A stretch of 64,000 bases of DNA from Lingula anatina (Eukaryota > Brachiopoda > Lingulata > Lingulida > Lingulidae): assembly GCF_001039355.2 (NCBI RefSeq), contig NW_019775624.1, positions 434,692 through 498,691 of the forward strand, given 5' to 3'. The translations under genes were made by a program, and so were the position numbers. The notes under the pieces are model-generated. The model saw only the letters and a list, made by a program, of their open reading frames with translations. It made no database searches and had not been told where the DNA came from. Below, piece by piece: positions 26,321 to 36,902 of this stretch; the first letter of the stretch is position 1, and each line of letters opens with the position of its first letter.

Positions 26321-27385
26321 AGAAAATGCTGGTTTCATGATTTTTTATGTTGGATTTATTGATATTTAACACTATAAACACTGATCTATGACAAAACAAC
26401 TTCATTATAATAACAGATTTTGAACTGTTTTTCACTTAGATCTACACCTTTTTCTGCTAGCTGTGAACAATTGATAGTGTTATTGTATTTATCATAATTT
26501 TAACAAGCACTGGTACATGAAGCAAGTCATCCTGTTTATGAGGCAAAATGGTCAACTTTTCATTCTACAAAATAATAAGAACCTGCTCTTTAGGGTAAAA
26601 AAAATTAAATTCCTCCATGTAAGAGAAAAATCCATATCTTTCATATTTATCCAACATTTCATAGACACATAATAAAGACTGACAAGAGTTAAGAGATGAA
26701 ATGTTGGAGATTTATAACTGCGTATGGATGATTGAAAGCTTTAAATAAAACTACTGAATAAAAGCATGGGTTCTATGCGATACATGTAAGACACAACTGG
26801 TCAGATAAAAAGACAGGCATGTAAATATGTCACAGCAAGAGAAAATATGCTGTTTACACGTCCCATGCAGTCAATTAAATCTCAACAAATGCAATGTGGA
26901 ATTATCATGTACAACCTCCAGACATACATGTAGTAACTTATCAAACAAGCATCCCCATGTTCTTTAATAAATACTTGTATGTGAATATAGTACTTTTTTT
27001 ATAATCTATTTAGAATATTCTGCCATTTCTTTCAAATTGTTTTGCATTTTTGCAATATCACTTAAATGGTTCAATCAGGGAGAATAATGTTTCCATGCCC
27101 AGATACAAGCATGTATTTACCAGGTACCTAAGTCCTATGATATATCAGATGATCTGATAGGTTTTCTTATGACAATGAGTATCCTGTGCTAAACCTAAAC
27201 ACTGTGTGTCAAAAATAAAATTAATTAATAAATTTAAAAAAATATAATTTTTTTTAAATTAAATAAAACACCTGTAGTCCTAGGATTAAGGAGGGTGGTA
27301 TCTGTTGAAAGACTTTGAAACATCTACCCAAATAACTGAGCTGCACAAGGTTGTTTGAATGACAAATCCTTTTCAAACAACATCT

Positions 27386-27394
27386 TGATAAGAT
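27386..27394 (+). promoter_or_regulatory. GATA-type site in conserved proximal promoter of gene F
   Basis: TGATAAGAT lies about 60 bases before the start codon, within a roughly 120-base block shared with gene G (ttgtttgaatgacaaatcct etc.). It fits the WGATAR consensus. Function is inference. Confidence 0.35.
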
Positions 27395-27447
27395 CTCACT
27401 GGTATAACCGTGTTGAGGTAGTGTTCACTCAAGCCAAATCCTCCGTG

Positions 27448-29104
27448 ATGCTAGAGAAGAAAATGGCTACTGTTTTAGTCCTTCTATCTTTTGCAGGTAA
27501 CCATCTAGTATTTATTTCTTTTAAAATTTGATTTTACATCTGCATTCTTTAGAAATGTTTATTGTTAACTTTTTAGATTTAGATTGGCATATTCCATGCA
27601 GTTATGTGTTTTATTATTGGTTTATATTAGTGGTACCTGCAACTTGTGCATGAATTCATTTAAACTCATTTATGAAATTTCTATATTTAGTGGAATATGT
27701 TGCAGCAATTCCACAAGTTAAAGTTTGCTTTGCTAAAAATTAAAATTAGACATTTCAAAGATTCTCCTGCCATGATAACTGTGAACATTTGTTTTCATTG
27801 TTCCACAGCAGTTCTCAGTGGCAGGCAATTTTCTTCACAATTTAGATGTAGCAATACCTTTAATGTGACTTTCATTTATAATGATCATCAAGTTCTGACT
27901 GTTTGTAGTTGCTGTCCAGAGTGAGCTACCTGCTGATTGTAACAGTCCCTGTCCAGAGGAATACACTCCCGTGTGTGGCTCTGATGGAAGGACTTATTGT
28001 CAGTACCACAAATAATATAAAGTTGTGGAAAATTGTTACCTTTCATCCAATTGATCCAATAAATGATTTCTTAAAATGCATATTATGAAATTAGGCCTTC
28101 GGCCATTAAATTATTTGGGTTCAGAAGATCATTGTCCTTTGCCTTAGGTACAAGATTGGCATTTATAAGATTTTCATTTGAAATTCTGATATTTTAGGGA
28201 ACCTTTGTGAGTTGCAGGTTGAATCATGTCTGTCTGTTGTAAAAATAAATGCAATTGCTGACATGGAATGCTCAGCACTTACCACTAAAACCACTACCAC
28301 TTATAAGACAACCCCAGAATCAACTACCCCCAGTACCACGAAAAAACCAACAAGTACCCAAAAACCAACTGCCACTGCAGCTGTCCTGTCTGAGGCTACA
28401 ACAACCTCAGCCAAAGTTTCCACTACTGTTAAACCTCCAGTTTCTACACAACAATTGCCAAGTACAACCAACAGACAGTGTGTGTATAAAGGATGCCCCT
28501 CACCCTATCCATATGTTTGTGGCAGTGACTACCAAAGTTATGCATGTAAGTTTCTATCTCCTGTGCAATGTTTATGTGCATGCACATATGCTAGATGTTA
28601 ATTATGCAAATGATCTTACTAACTGATGTGAAGCAACCACAAACTCCTGTAGCTTATTTTAGAAGTTAAATTTCAATCTTTATTGACTTTAAAACTGTTT
28701 TAACACCTTTAGAATAAGTCTCATCATTATATACTAGTTGTTTATTATGTTCAATGACCATATACAATTGGATTTTGTTGAACACTTGTATTTGCTAAGT
28801 CCAATCTTATATATAGCTTTTCATTATAAAAAAATACTTGTGATGTTAAAGAGATGGCTATAAAATGTATATATTTATATACTCCTTTTCCTAATTTAGG
28901 TGAAAATAACCTTGATTATTGGAATTGTTACCGTGGCACCAACGTCACTGTTGTCCACAAAGGTCAGTGTGGCAAGTGCCAACAGGTCAAGTGTCCAGCT
29001 GATGCCAAACCTGTGTGTGCTAGAAATGGGAAGCAGTACCAATGTAAGTAGACAAACATTCACACAATTTCTAAGATTCCTCTTACGTACATACCTATCT
29101 GAGC

Positions 29105-29149
<45 letters not shown>

Positions 29150-32100
29150 CATGCATGCATACATGTACGGTTTTAACAGAGAGGTGGTCAACCATTAGAA
29201 AATAGAGAAACTGTTCCTACGTAGTCACAATGAAGTTTAAATAGATTTTTCCCTAACTTATTATACTTATTATACACTTTTATTATTTAAAAAAGTTAAC
29301 ATAATGTCACTAAAAGAGATTTCATTTAAAGTCATTCATACTTTATTTAAAGAAAAACAGCAAAATTATGCAAATACAATAAGTGAGAAATAACTATAAT
29401 TTACATGTAAAATCATTTTTATACATTATAACAGGTTCCTTGACCACATTTGCACCACAATTATTTGGTAATATTGTCTCATCTTATGGAAGTTTACATG
29501 CTTTTCAGGTAAAGAGGCCCTTGATTACTTGAACTGTTTGCAGGACACCAGGATAGGAATCCTGTATGAAGGCCAGTGTTGTGAAAACATAAGACGCTGT
29601 TACTATAGCTATAGCAGTGTATGTGGTACAGATGGAAAAACCTACAGTTGTGAGTATACATCTTGGAGTTGAGTGTTCAGAGGTGAAAAGATGGTATGTG
29701 GAATTAACCTTTTCATAACGCAGCCATTTTTATTTACCTAATGATAATCATTATTTGCATGTTGCATCATTTTTAAGAAGTAAAAATACTGCTCCAGCAC
29801 TAAAAGGAGTTTTTGTACAAAGCAAGTGCATACATGTATATAGAGAGCATATGCATTTAAATTGTTCACTTAACTAAAACAAGTTAAAAGAAGTATGGTC
29901 TTAAAAAATTATATTTTTAGAATAATATAGAGGCTTGGAACTTTAGATGAAAGTGACTGTACTGAAAATAAAATAATTGGAAATACTGGAAAATTATAAA
30001 TGATACCAGAAAATTAATTTTACCTGATGTTTACACTGTTATCCCCCAATCCAAAATAAAACCTTTAATAGAACCTTCTTACCTAACATACAATATTTAA
30101 GATAGATATTTTATTTTTAAATTTGTTTTTATAGTCAAGTATTGTCCAAGTTTTGGAATTCTTTTTTAATTATCTTGTTAAATTGTACATACTGATAAAC
30201 ATTGAATTCCATCCCAACAACTTCAATAACAAGTCTGTAAAGTGTATGTGTTAACATTGTTCTTTTTTCAGTGAACATACAGTCATATTTGAAAGAAAAA
30301 TATGACATGAATAATTAATTTCTTATTTTTTCATCAAGGTGCTAGTAGTGATCTGTATTTATCAATTGTATTTTAACATCAGTTTTCTAGAATCCCCAAA
30401 TGAACACTCAATCTCCACAAATGCCTTAATTGTAAAAATGATAACATAGCAGAGTTGCGATTCTGCCATAAAGCAAAAGTATAACTCTCATTATTTGATA
30501 AAAAATTATAGATATTTCTACTGAACTTCAGGTGAAAACAGCATAGATTACTGGAACTGTAGGAATGGCACCAACACCAAGATAGCCCACTCAGGATACT
30601 GTGAAGTGGCGGGACAGTACTCTAAGTGTGTCCTTAAAGAATGTGCAAAAGACAGCAAACCTGTGTGTGCCAGTGACACTAACAGGAGATATGATTGTAA
30701 GTAAGCTAGAGTAAGACAGTGGTCAAACCTGAACTAACTTAATCCAGGCAAAGTCAACAAAATATCAAAAGGAGGGACCCTTTTTGCGTTTAAGAATTTT
30801 AAATCCCTTGTTAAGTAAAAGGGAGACTTTATACTGCATGTACTTCCAGTTTCTGAAATCAGTATTACATGTATACTCTGTGTACCTGAACCGCAGACCA
30901 AAATTAACATTACCAAAATTATTGCCAATAAATGGCTGAGAAAAGATTTGCCTTGGTGTTTTCAAAGGAAATGAAAAAATTAGATTTACATAATTTTTCA
31001 TGAAAGTATGCCAAAACCCTTAGATATGTGCTTAGCATATCAATTCATTTATATTCATTTGTTTTTTCATGTAGGCAAGGAGTCTCTGGACTACATGAAC
31101 TGTGTCAGAAACGCAAGTGCATTGGCATACAATTGTTGCCCAACTACAACATGCAGATCATGGGGAGATTATGTCTGTGGAAGTGATGGAACCACGTATT
31201 CATGTAAGCTCACTGTATTTTCAACTTTCTCGGTAATTCAGTCATTGAGAATATCAACTTTATCATTACCATGTGGTTTTTGAGGTACTCTTTACTCACA
31301 CTAAACTTTGCCCGTTTAAGAAGGTAAAGTAGTTTTTACCCACACTTAACTTTTTTGATTTTTTAAAAATGAAACATCATCTCCTACATCATAAGTTTTA
31401 TAAATTCATACCGGGTTTGCAGAATGTGACAGCAGTTTTTTAAGTGTTATTTGATATCAGTTGCCAGGATGTCTAACAATTGAATTATAGTCAAGTATAA
31501 TAACATTTTATGTTATATTCTCATTGCCTGAATTTCTGATTATTATTAAGTAATTCTTCTCGGAGAAAAAGTATTATAATAATAGAATTTTTCCAATATA
31601 GGTCAGAAGAGCCTGGACTACTGGAACTGTAGGCGTGGTTCCTCAGTGAAGGCAGTCCACACTGGGTATTGTACTGCCAAACCTGGCCAGTATGCCAAAT
31701 GTGACCTTAATGAATGTTCCAGTAATGATACTCAGATTTGTGGAAATGATGGAAAGAAATATGCATGTAAGTGATATTTACAGATTTTATTTTGGCCGAC
31801 TAATACATTGATAATTGAGTTTAAGATTAAATAATTCGATAAGAGTGAATATTTTTTACTGAATTTATATATTAATCAATTAATAAGACTTTCTTTGAAT
31901 ATGTCCACAAAAATCATTTCATTTTCTGACCTGAATTATAAACATTTAATAATAATTTACATAAAAATTTTTGATCATAAATTTGATGTGAAGAAGTTCA
32001 AGTGAAAGCAAAGAGTAATGTTTATTTTCTCCTCTCAGGTAAAGGATTTCTTGACTACATGAACTGCCTTTATAACAGTACTGTGCTGCCATGGCAATGT

Positions 32101-35100
32101 TGCACGCGAGTTCCATGTAGTTTTTATTCCAGAGCTGTGTGTGGGAATGATGGGAAAAACTATAACTGTAAGTTTACTGAAAAGGTTAGATAATGATTTT
32201 ATTTCTGGACAGTTTGCAGGAGTGATGGGAAAAACTGCAACTGTGTTTTACAAAAAAAAGGTTGAAGAGTGACTAAAAGGGGAAGAGGTTATTAGGATTA
32301 GCCCTACATTTACAGGGGTACTTTCAAACTTGAAAAATTCATTGTGATTATGTAAATAGTTCTTTTTGCTCACCTGCAAACTGATAACATATACTCCCAG
32401 TTCCATGTTGTGTTGCCAAGGAATACTGATATTTGAATTTGAATGATCCCCCTTAGCAAAATGAAAAGTGTGCAGCACATGTGCTGCAAATGTACCGCAC
32501 ATATGCGGCACACTCTAGAGTGTGCAGCAGACAGCTTTGGGGAGTGTGCAGAAGTGTGCAATAAAAATTCTTTCTTGCTGCACACCTACTGCACACTTCC
32601 ATAAGTACAGATAGTGTGCAGAAAGTATGCAAGAGACTTGGTATTTCAATAGAAGCATGCGGAGAGTGTGCGATGACCTTAAAATTTGATCAAGAGTGTG
32701 CAACAAGTGTGCAGAAAATGTAATTTTTCTGTCAGGAGTGTGCAGAAAATGTGCAAGACACTTGGTTTTTCAACAGACATGTGCAGAAAACGTGCAATAA
32801 ACTTACAATTTGATCAGAAGTTTGCCGGGAGTGTGCAGAAAATTAATTTTTTTCGTCAGGAGTGTGCAACAAGTGTACAGGAAACTTAGAAAATTTAAGT
32901 TGTGTGAGTTGAGTGTACAGCAAGCTTTTAATTTTATCGGGGTATGCTATTTTAGAGTAAAAACCTTATCATTTGATTATTTAATATGTACCAATACAAG
33001 ATACATGAACATGCACTGCCATTGATAATTACACAAACAAAATACTTCAATACACATTCTAATTTATATCCATCAATTAGAAATAATCAATGCTTATATA
33101 AAATTTTAATTATTATCATATATAAGTGGTAAGTACACTATGATAAATAATACACTATTGTGAGCTATAGTGGGTATTTATGCCGCAGGCCAGAGAAAAA
33201 TCCAGCCAAATTAGTCCAACAAACAAATCAATAACATTACGTAAAGCTAGTTATAAATTGTATTGTTGTAACAAACTCTGGTGTTTATCTCACTCAAAGC
33301 AAGGAGTTATAACTCCTTGCTCAAAGTAAGAGAATAAGTCAAGGGCAATATAAGTTTAACAACATCTAATAGGAAAATGCCTAATCATCCCTTTAAACCC
33401 ATTCACTAAATCACAACTTTTGCAATGCTTTGCCCGCTTTAAAAAAAGATTATTATCAGTCATGAAATCTAGGGTTGTGGCTCCTACTAGTATAATCTTG
33501 ACTTGGCTAGTTAATTTTCACAAAAAGATAAAAACACAGTATATAATGTATTTTTATTATTTTTATGATGATATTCACTAACTTCNGTCATGCAAAAAGT
33601 ACGCAGGAGGTGTGCAAGAAGTATGCAGGAAATGTGCAAGATGTGCGCGGGAGGTGTGCAAAAAGTACGCAGAAGGTGTGCAAGAAGAATGCAGCAGGTA
33701 TGCAAGAAGTGTGCTGGTTGTGGTGTTGGGGGTGTGCAGGAAGTGTGCATCAGATATGCAAGGAGTGTGCGGGAGGTGCGTATTTTACCATGCAAATGAG
33801 GCGTGCTGCGCATCCGCAGAAACCCTTACTGTGAATCTGCTGTGCATCCGCAGAAACAGTGTGCGGGAAGCCTAAAATTTTGCTAAGGGGGCCTTGGATC
33901 TGATGCTTTTTTAATTCAAAAAAGGTGCAGAGTACTAATTTGCCCAGGCAGCCTCATTTTTTTCATTTAAAGAAATATCTATAGATCTGCATCAATTTGC
34001 AAGTTCATTGTTAGTATTTCATTCATGACTTACTGTACATATTTTACTACCATATGGAATCAATTACACATAGCTCGATGTTAGCATCACACCTAAGATT
34101 ATCTTACACTGTACCTCTTACAGGTGAGAATGACATTAAATACTGGAACTGCAGAAATGGAACAAACATCACTGCTTTGCATTATGGCAGCTGTGTGGCA
34201 CCCCCAGCAATTTATGCCAAGTGCCCTGCGAAGCCTTGTCCAGCTGATAGTAAGCCCATATGTGGTAGTAATGGAAAGAATTATGACTGTAAGTTGACTG
34301 TTGACTTTTTGGGTAACTTAATAGTAATTGAGTACCAAAGTGCCATGCCAAATTATTAAGTAACTCCATTTTTTTCATAAGCATGACAGAGATGAACAAA
34401 TGAGCTAGTGTACAGGTAGATGATGATGAAAAATTTATTACAAATTGATAACTTAAGGCATTTTGTGAACCATGGGAGGTTTGGTTGCACTGATCCCTGC
34501 TTGCATTTGCCAGTTCCATACAGTGCTGGTAAGAATGAAACCAGTAAAAAAAATCAGAAAATTAAAATGGAACTTTTCTTCGCCTACATTTCTTGCTTCT
34601 TTTTTAGGCAAGGAGCACATGGAATGGTCCAGTTGCCTCTACAATGAGTCTGTAAGTGTGGAGTATGAGGGGACATGTTGTCCCTCCTCCTCCTGCTCTT
34701 CATCCAGCTCTGCTGTCTGTGGCACTGATAGACAGACATACCAATGTAAGCAGACTCGACTTGTTATAAGAAAATAATCCACTTTAATTGAATTAAACAC
34801 TGTAAAAAGACTGTAACCGTATTAAAGAATGGATTACAGTCTGTATATTCTGTGTTAAACATTTCAGCAATACTTTGTCATCTTATTAAACATCTTAAAT
34901 ATGAAAAATGAAGTATTCAGATTAGATATAAACATTTAAATTTGTGGCAAGTAAGTATTGATGATTTGATAAGTTAAAATGAATAACTTTGCTAAAAATT
35001 TAAAAAAAAAGAGAGTGAGAGAGAGAGAGAGAAAGAAATAAGAATTAAGCCTTGCCTTTTTTCTTTTTTGCTTGTGTGTTGACTATATGGAGATCAATGC

Positions 35101-35711
35101 TTGGGTATTGCTAGTTTATATAAAATATTATATCATTATTTCCATATATTATACACACAACTGTATTTATGAATAACATCTTTATCCCTAGGTCTTAATG
35201 CTACGTCTTACTGGAATTGCCGCAATGGAACTAGTGTCAAGGTTGCTTATTATAATAAATGCAACCCTGCGATCACAGCTATGGTTGCCAAGGCCTGTGC
35301 TGACTATAAGGCTAACAATTGCTCAGTTAGCTCCCGCTTCTGTGCCAACAATGGGAATACGTATAGTAAGTACTAAGTAGTAATCATGTAGTGAAATAAG
35401 AAATTATTTGTCATTTATGAAATTGTAAATTAAACATTTGCTTAAGTCAGTAAGAAGTTGTATCAAACTTGGTTCAGTCCAGACATTATTTTCACTTGAT
35501 TATTCGGCACTTTTGCTGCATTTAAGTAAAATAATTATACATATATACAGGAGCATTGTTTCAGTGATCAAATCAGAAGTATATGGCTTACTTTGCTTTT
35601 CAATTTGCAGATGGATGTTCTCTTGTTCAAGCTCAGTGTAGCAAAGCTAATGGCTACCCTAAAGTCAAGTATGTGGGATCCTGCAGCTGGATTGACTCTC
35701 TTATTGGGTAA
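27448..35711 (+). CDS. Gene F: secreted 11-Kazal protease inhibitor, apparent G/D chimera (13 exons)
   Basis: Exons are 27448-27496, 27909-27998, 28198-28545, 28900-29043, 29509-29649, 30532-30696, 31075-31203, 31602-31766, 32039-32167, 34124-34288, 34608-34745, 35192-35365 and 35611-35711; 1938 nt, 645 aa. Signal peptide is MLEKKMATVLVLLSFA (27463 is an alternative in-frame ATG). The promoter, signal exon, exon 2 and the first 35 codons of exon 3 resemble gene G. From the end of the Thr-rich spacer onward it matches gene D, and exon 4 appears identical to D exon 4 base for base. Relative to D it has lost D exons 6 and 7, leaving an exon stump at 30339. Relative to D it keeps the pair at 31602 and 32039. 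Exon 2 ends in T with donor gtcagt, making the junction residue Trp instead of Gly. The protein ends DSLIG-stop. Intron 9 holds a 1.4 kb TIR element. Confidence 0.9.
29104..29147. repeat. (AC)n microsatellite
   Basis: CA repeat in intron 4 of gene F, equivalent to 15249-15298 in gene D. Confidence 0.95.
30339..30349 (+). pseudogene. Stump of a deleted Kazal exon in gene F
   Basis: The acceptor region (tttttcatcaag) and the first ten or so bases of the exon equivalent to D exon 6 (gtgctagtag) are intact. They run straight into sequence that in gene D lies upstream of exon 8 (tgatctgtattta, 17363). The deletion removed the rest of D exon 6, D exon 7 and about 1 kb in total. Phase symmetry means that skipping the stump keeps frame. 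Confidence 0.85.
32448..33891. mobile_element. TIR-flanked non-autonomous element filled with GTGTGCAG-type tandem repeats
   Basis: Gene E has uninterrupted gaatgatccttggatct here; gene F has 1444 bases inserted after 'gaatgat'. The insert begins CCCCCTTAGCAAAAT and ends with its exact reverse complement, so it has 15-bp perfect inverted termini. No target duplication is certain: at most CC, ambiguous within the C run. Both ends are dense in degenerate GTGTGCAG/GAAGTGTGCAAGA repeats, in sense orientation at the right end and mixed at the left. The middle 600 bases are plain AT-rich. Open frames inside reflect the repeat and are not genes. The transposon superfamily is not recognised. An N lies at 33586. 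Confidence 0.8.
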
Positions 35712-35831
35712 CTGGACTACCCACGTCCTATATATATACACAGCAGTATATGATGGATTTTTAAAGTGTATAACCAAATGCAATCTATATTTGGAAGTTG
35801 GTGATTTTGTGCACCACTTGACAACATCTAG

Positions 35832-35837
35832 AATAAA
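35832..35837 (+). promoter_or_regulatory. Polyadenylation signal AATAAA, gene F
   Basis: AATAAA in the homologous 3' UTR position to genes D and E. Confidence 0.8.
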
Positions 35838-36843
35838 AGCTGGAAAATGCTGGTGTCATGATTTTTGACATTGGATTAATTGATATTTATCACTACATGA
35901 TATATGACTAAGTAACTAAATAATGGGCCTTGGACTTTTTTCATTTAGATCTACAACTTTTTTTCTGCTAGCTGTGAACATTTGACAGTGTTATTGAATT
36001 TATCATAGTTAACAAGCTTAATAATTAACAAGCACTGGTACATGAAGCAAGTCGTCCAGTTTTTGAAGCAAAATGGTCAACTTTTCACTCTACAAAATAA
36101 AACAAACCTTCTCTGTAGAATTAAAAATCCATATCTTTCATATTTATCCAATATTTTATAGACATATAATAGACTGCCAAGAGTTAAGAGATGAAATGTT
36201 GGAGATTTGTATCTACGTATAGACAATTGATAGCTTCAAATAAAACTACTGACTAAAAGCATGAGTTTTATGCGATACATGTAAGACACAACTGGCCAGA
36301 TAATGTAATGTACATTCAAATATATTACAGCAAGAGAAAATGCCGTTTGCACACATCCCCATGCAATCATTGAAATCTCAACAAACGCAATGTGGAATTA
36401 TGCATGTACAACCACTGGTCATTATCACTTATGAAACAAGTATGCCCATGTTCTTTAAATTAAATGCTTTTATGTGAATACACTACATAAGTGTTTTTGT
36501 GATCTATTTAGAACATTCTGCCATTTCTTAAGATTGTCTTTCATTTTTGATATGTCAGTAAAATGGTTCAAACAAAGAGAATGAGGTTTACATGTCCAGA
36601 TACAGGCATGTATTTACTAGAAATACCAGGTACCTAAGCCCTATGATATATCAGATGATCTGATGGTTTTCTTATGTCAAGTAAGATCCCTATGTCAAAC
36701 ATAAAGACTGTGTATATAAACAAACTACCTGTAATCCTAAGACTAAGAAGGGTGGTCAAAAGTCAAAAGACTTTGAAACATCTACCCAAATAACTGAGCT
36801 ACACAAGGTTGTTTGAATGACAAATCCTCTTCAAATGACATCT

Positions 36844-36852
36844 TGATAAGAT
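36844..36852 (+). promoter_or_regulatory. GATA-type site in conserved proximal promoter of gene G
   Basis: Same TGATAAGAT motif and position as in gene F, about 55 bases before the start codon. Confidence 0.35.
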
Positions 36853-36902
36853 TTCAGTGATATAACTATGTTGAGGTTGCGTGCACTTAAGCCAAATTCT
36901 CC

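Larger units (their letters stand above)
26199..27447. other. Intergenic region between genes E and F
   Basis: It parallels 35712-36902 (between F and G) almost throughout: shared blocks include ttgaaagctttaaataaaac, cctatgatatatcagatgat and the proximal promoter. The duplication unit therefore included the downstream spacer and the next promoter. No exon is seen. Confidence 0.7.
35712..36902. other. Intergenic region between genes F and G
   Basis: Colinear paralog of 26199-27447. It carries the conserved gene G proximal promoter block with a TGATAAGAT site at 36844-36852. No exon is seen. Confidence 0.7.

Noticed and set aside
32470-33870. CRISPR-like array from regularly repeated GTGTGCAG motifs
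   Set aside because: Units are degenerate and irregular, there are no unique spacers, and this is a eukaryotic intron.
33511-33875. Cys/Lys-rich frames inside the TIR element (VCRKCA, KKYAEGVQE repeats)
   Set aside because: They appear in all three frames and on both strands because the DNA is a GTGTGCAG tandem repeat; there is no start context, splicing or domain.
21432-35711. Genes E and F as two haplotypes of one gene assembled in tandem
   Set aside because: Not excluded, but E keeps the exons equivalent to D exons 6-7 that F lacks, F has the TIR insertion, and the spacers duplicate a further promoter; paralogs fit better. Read depth would decide.
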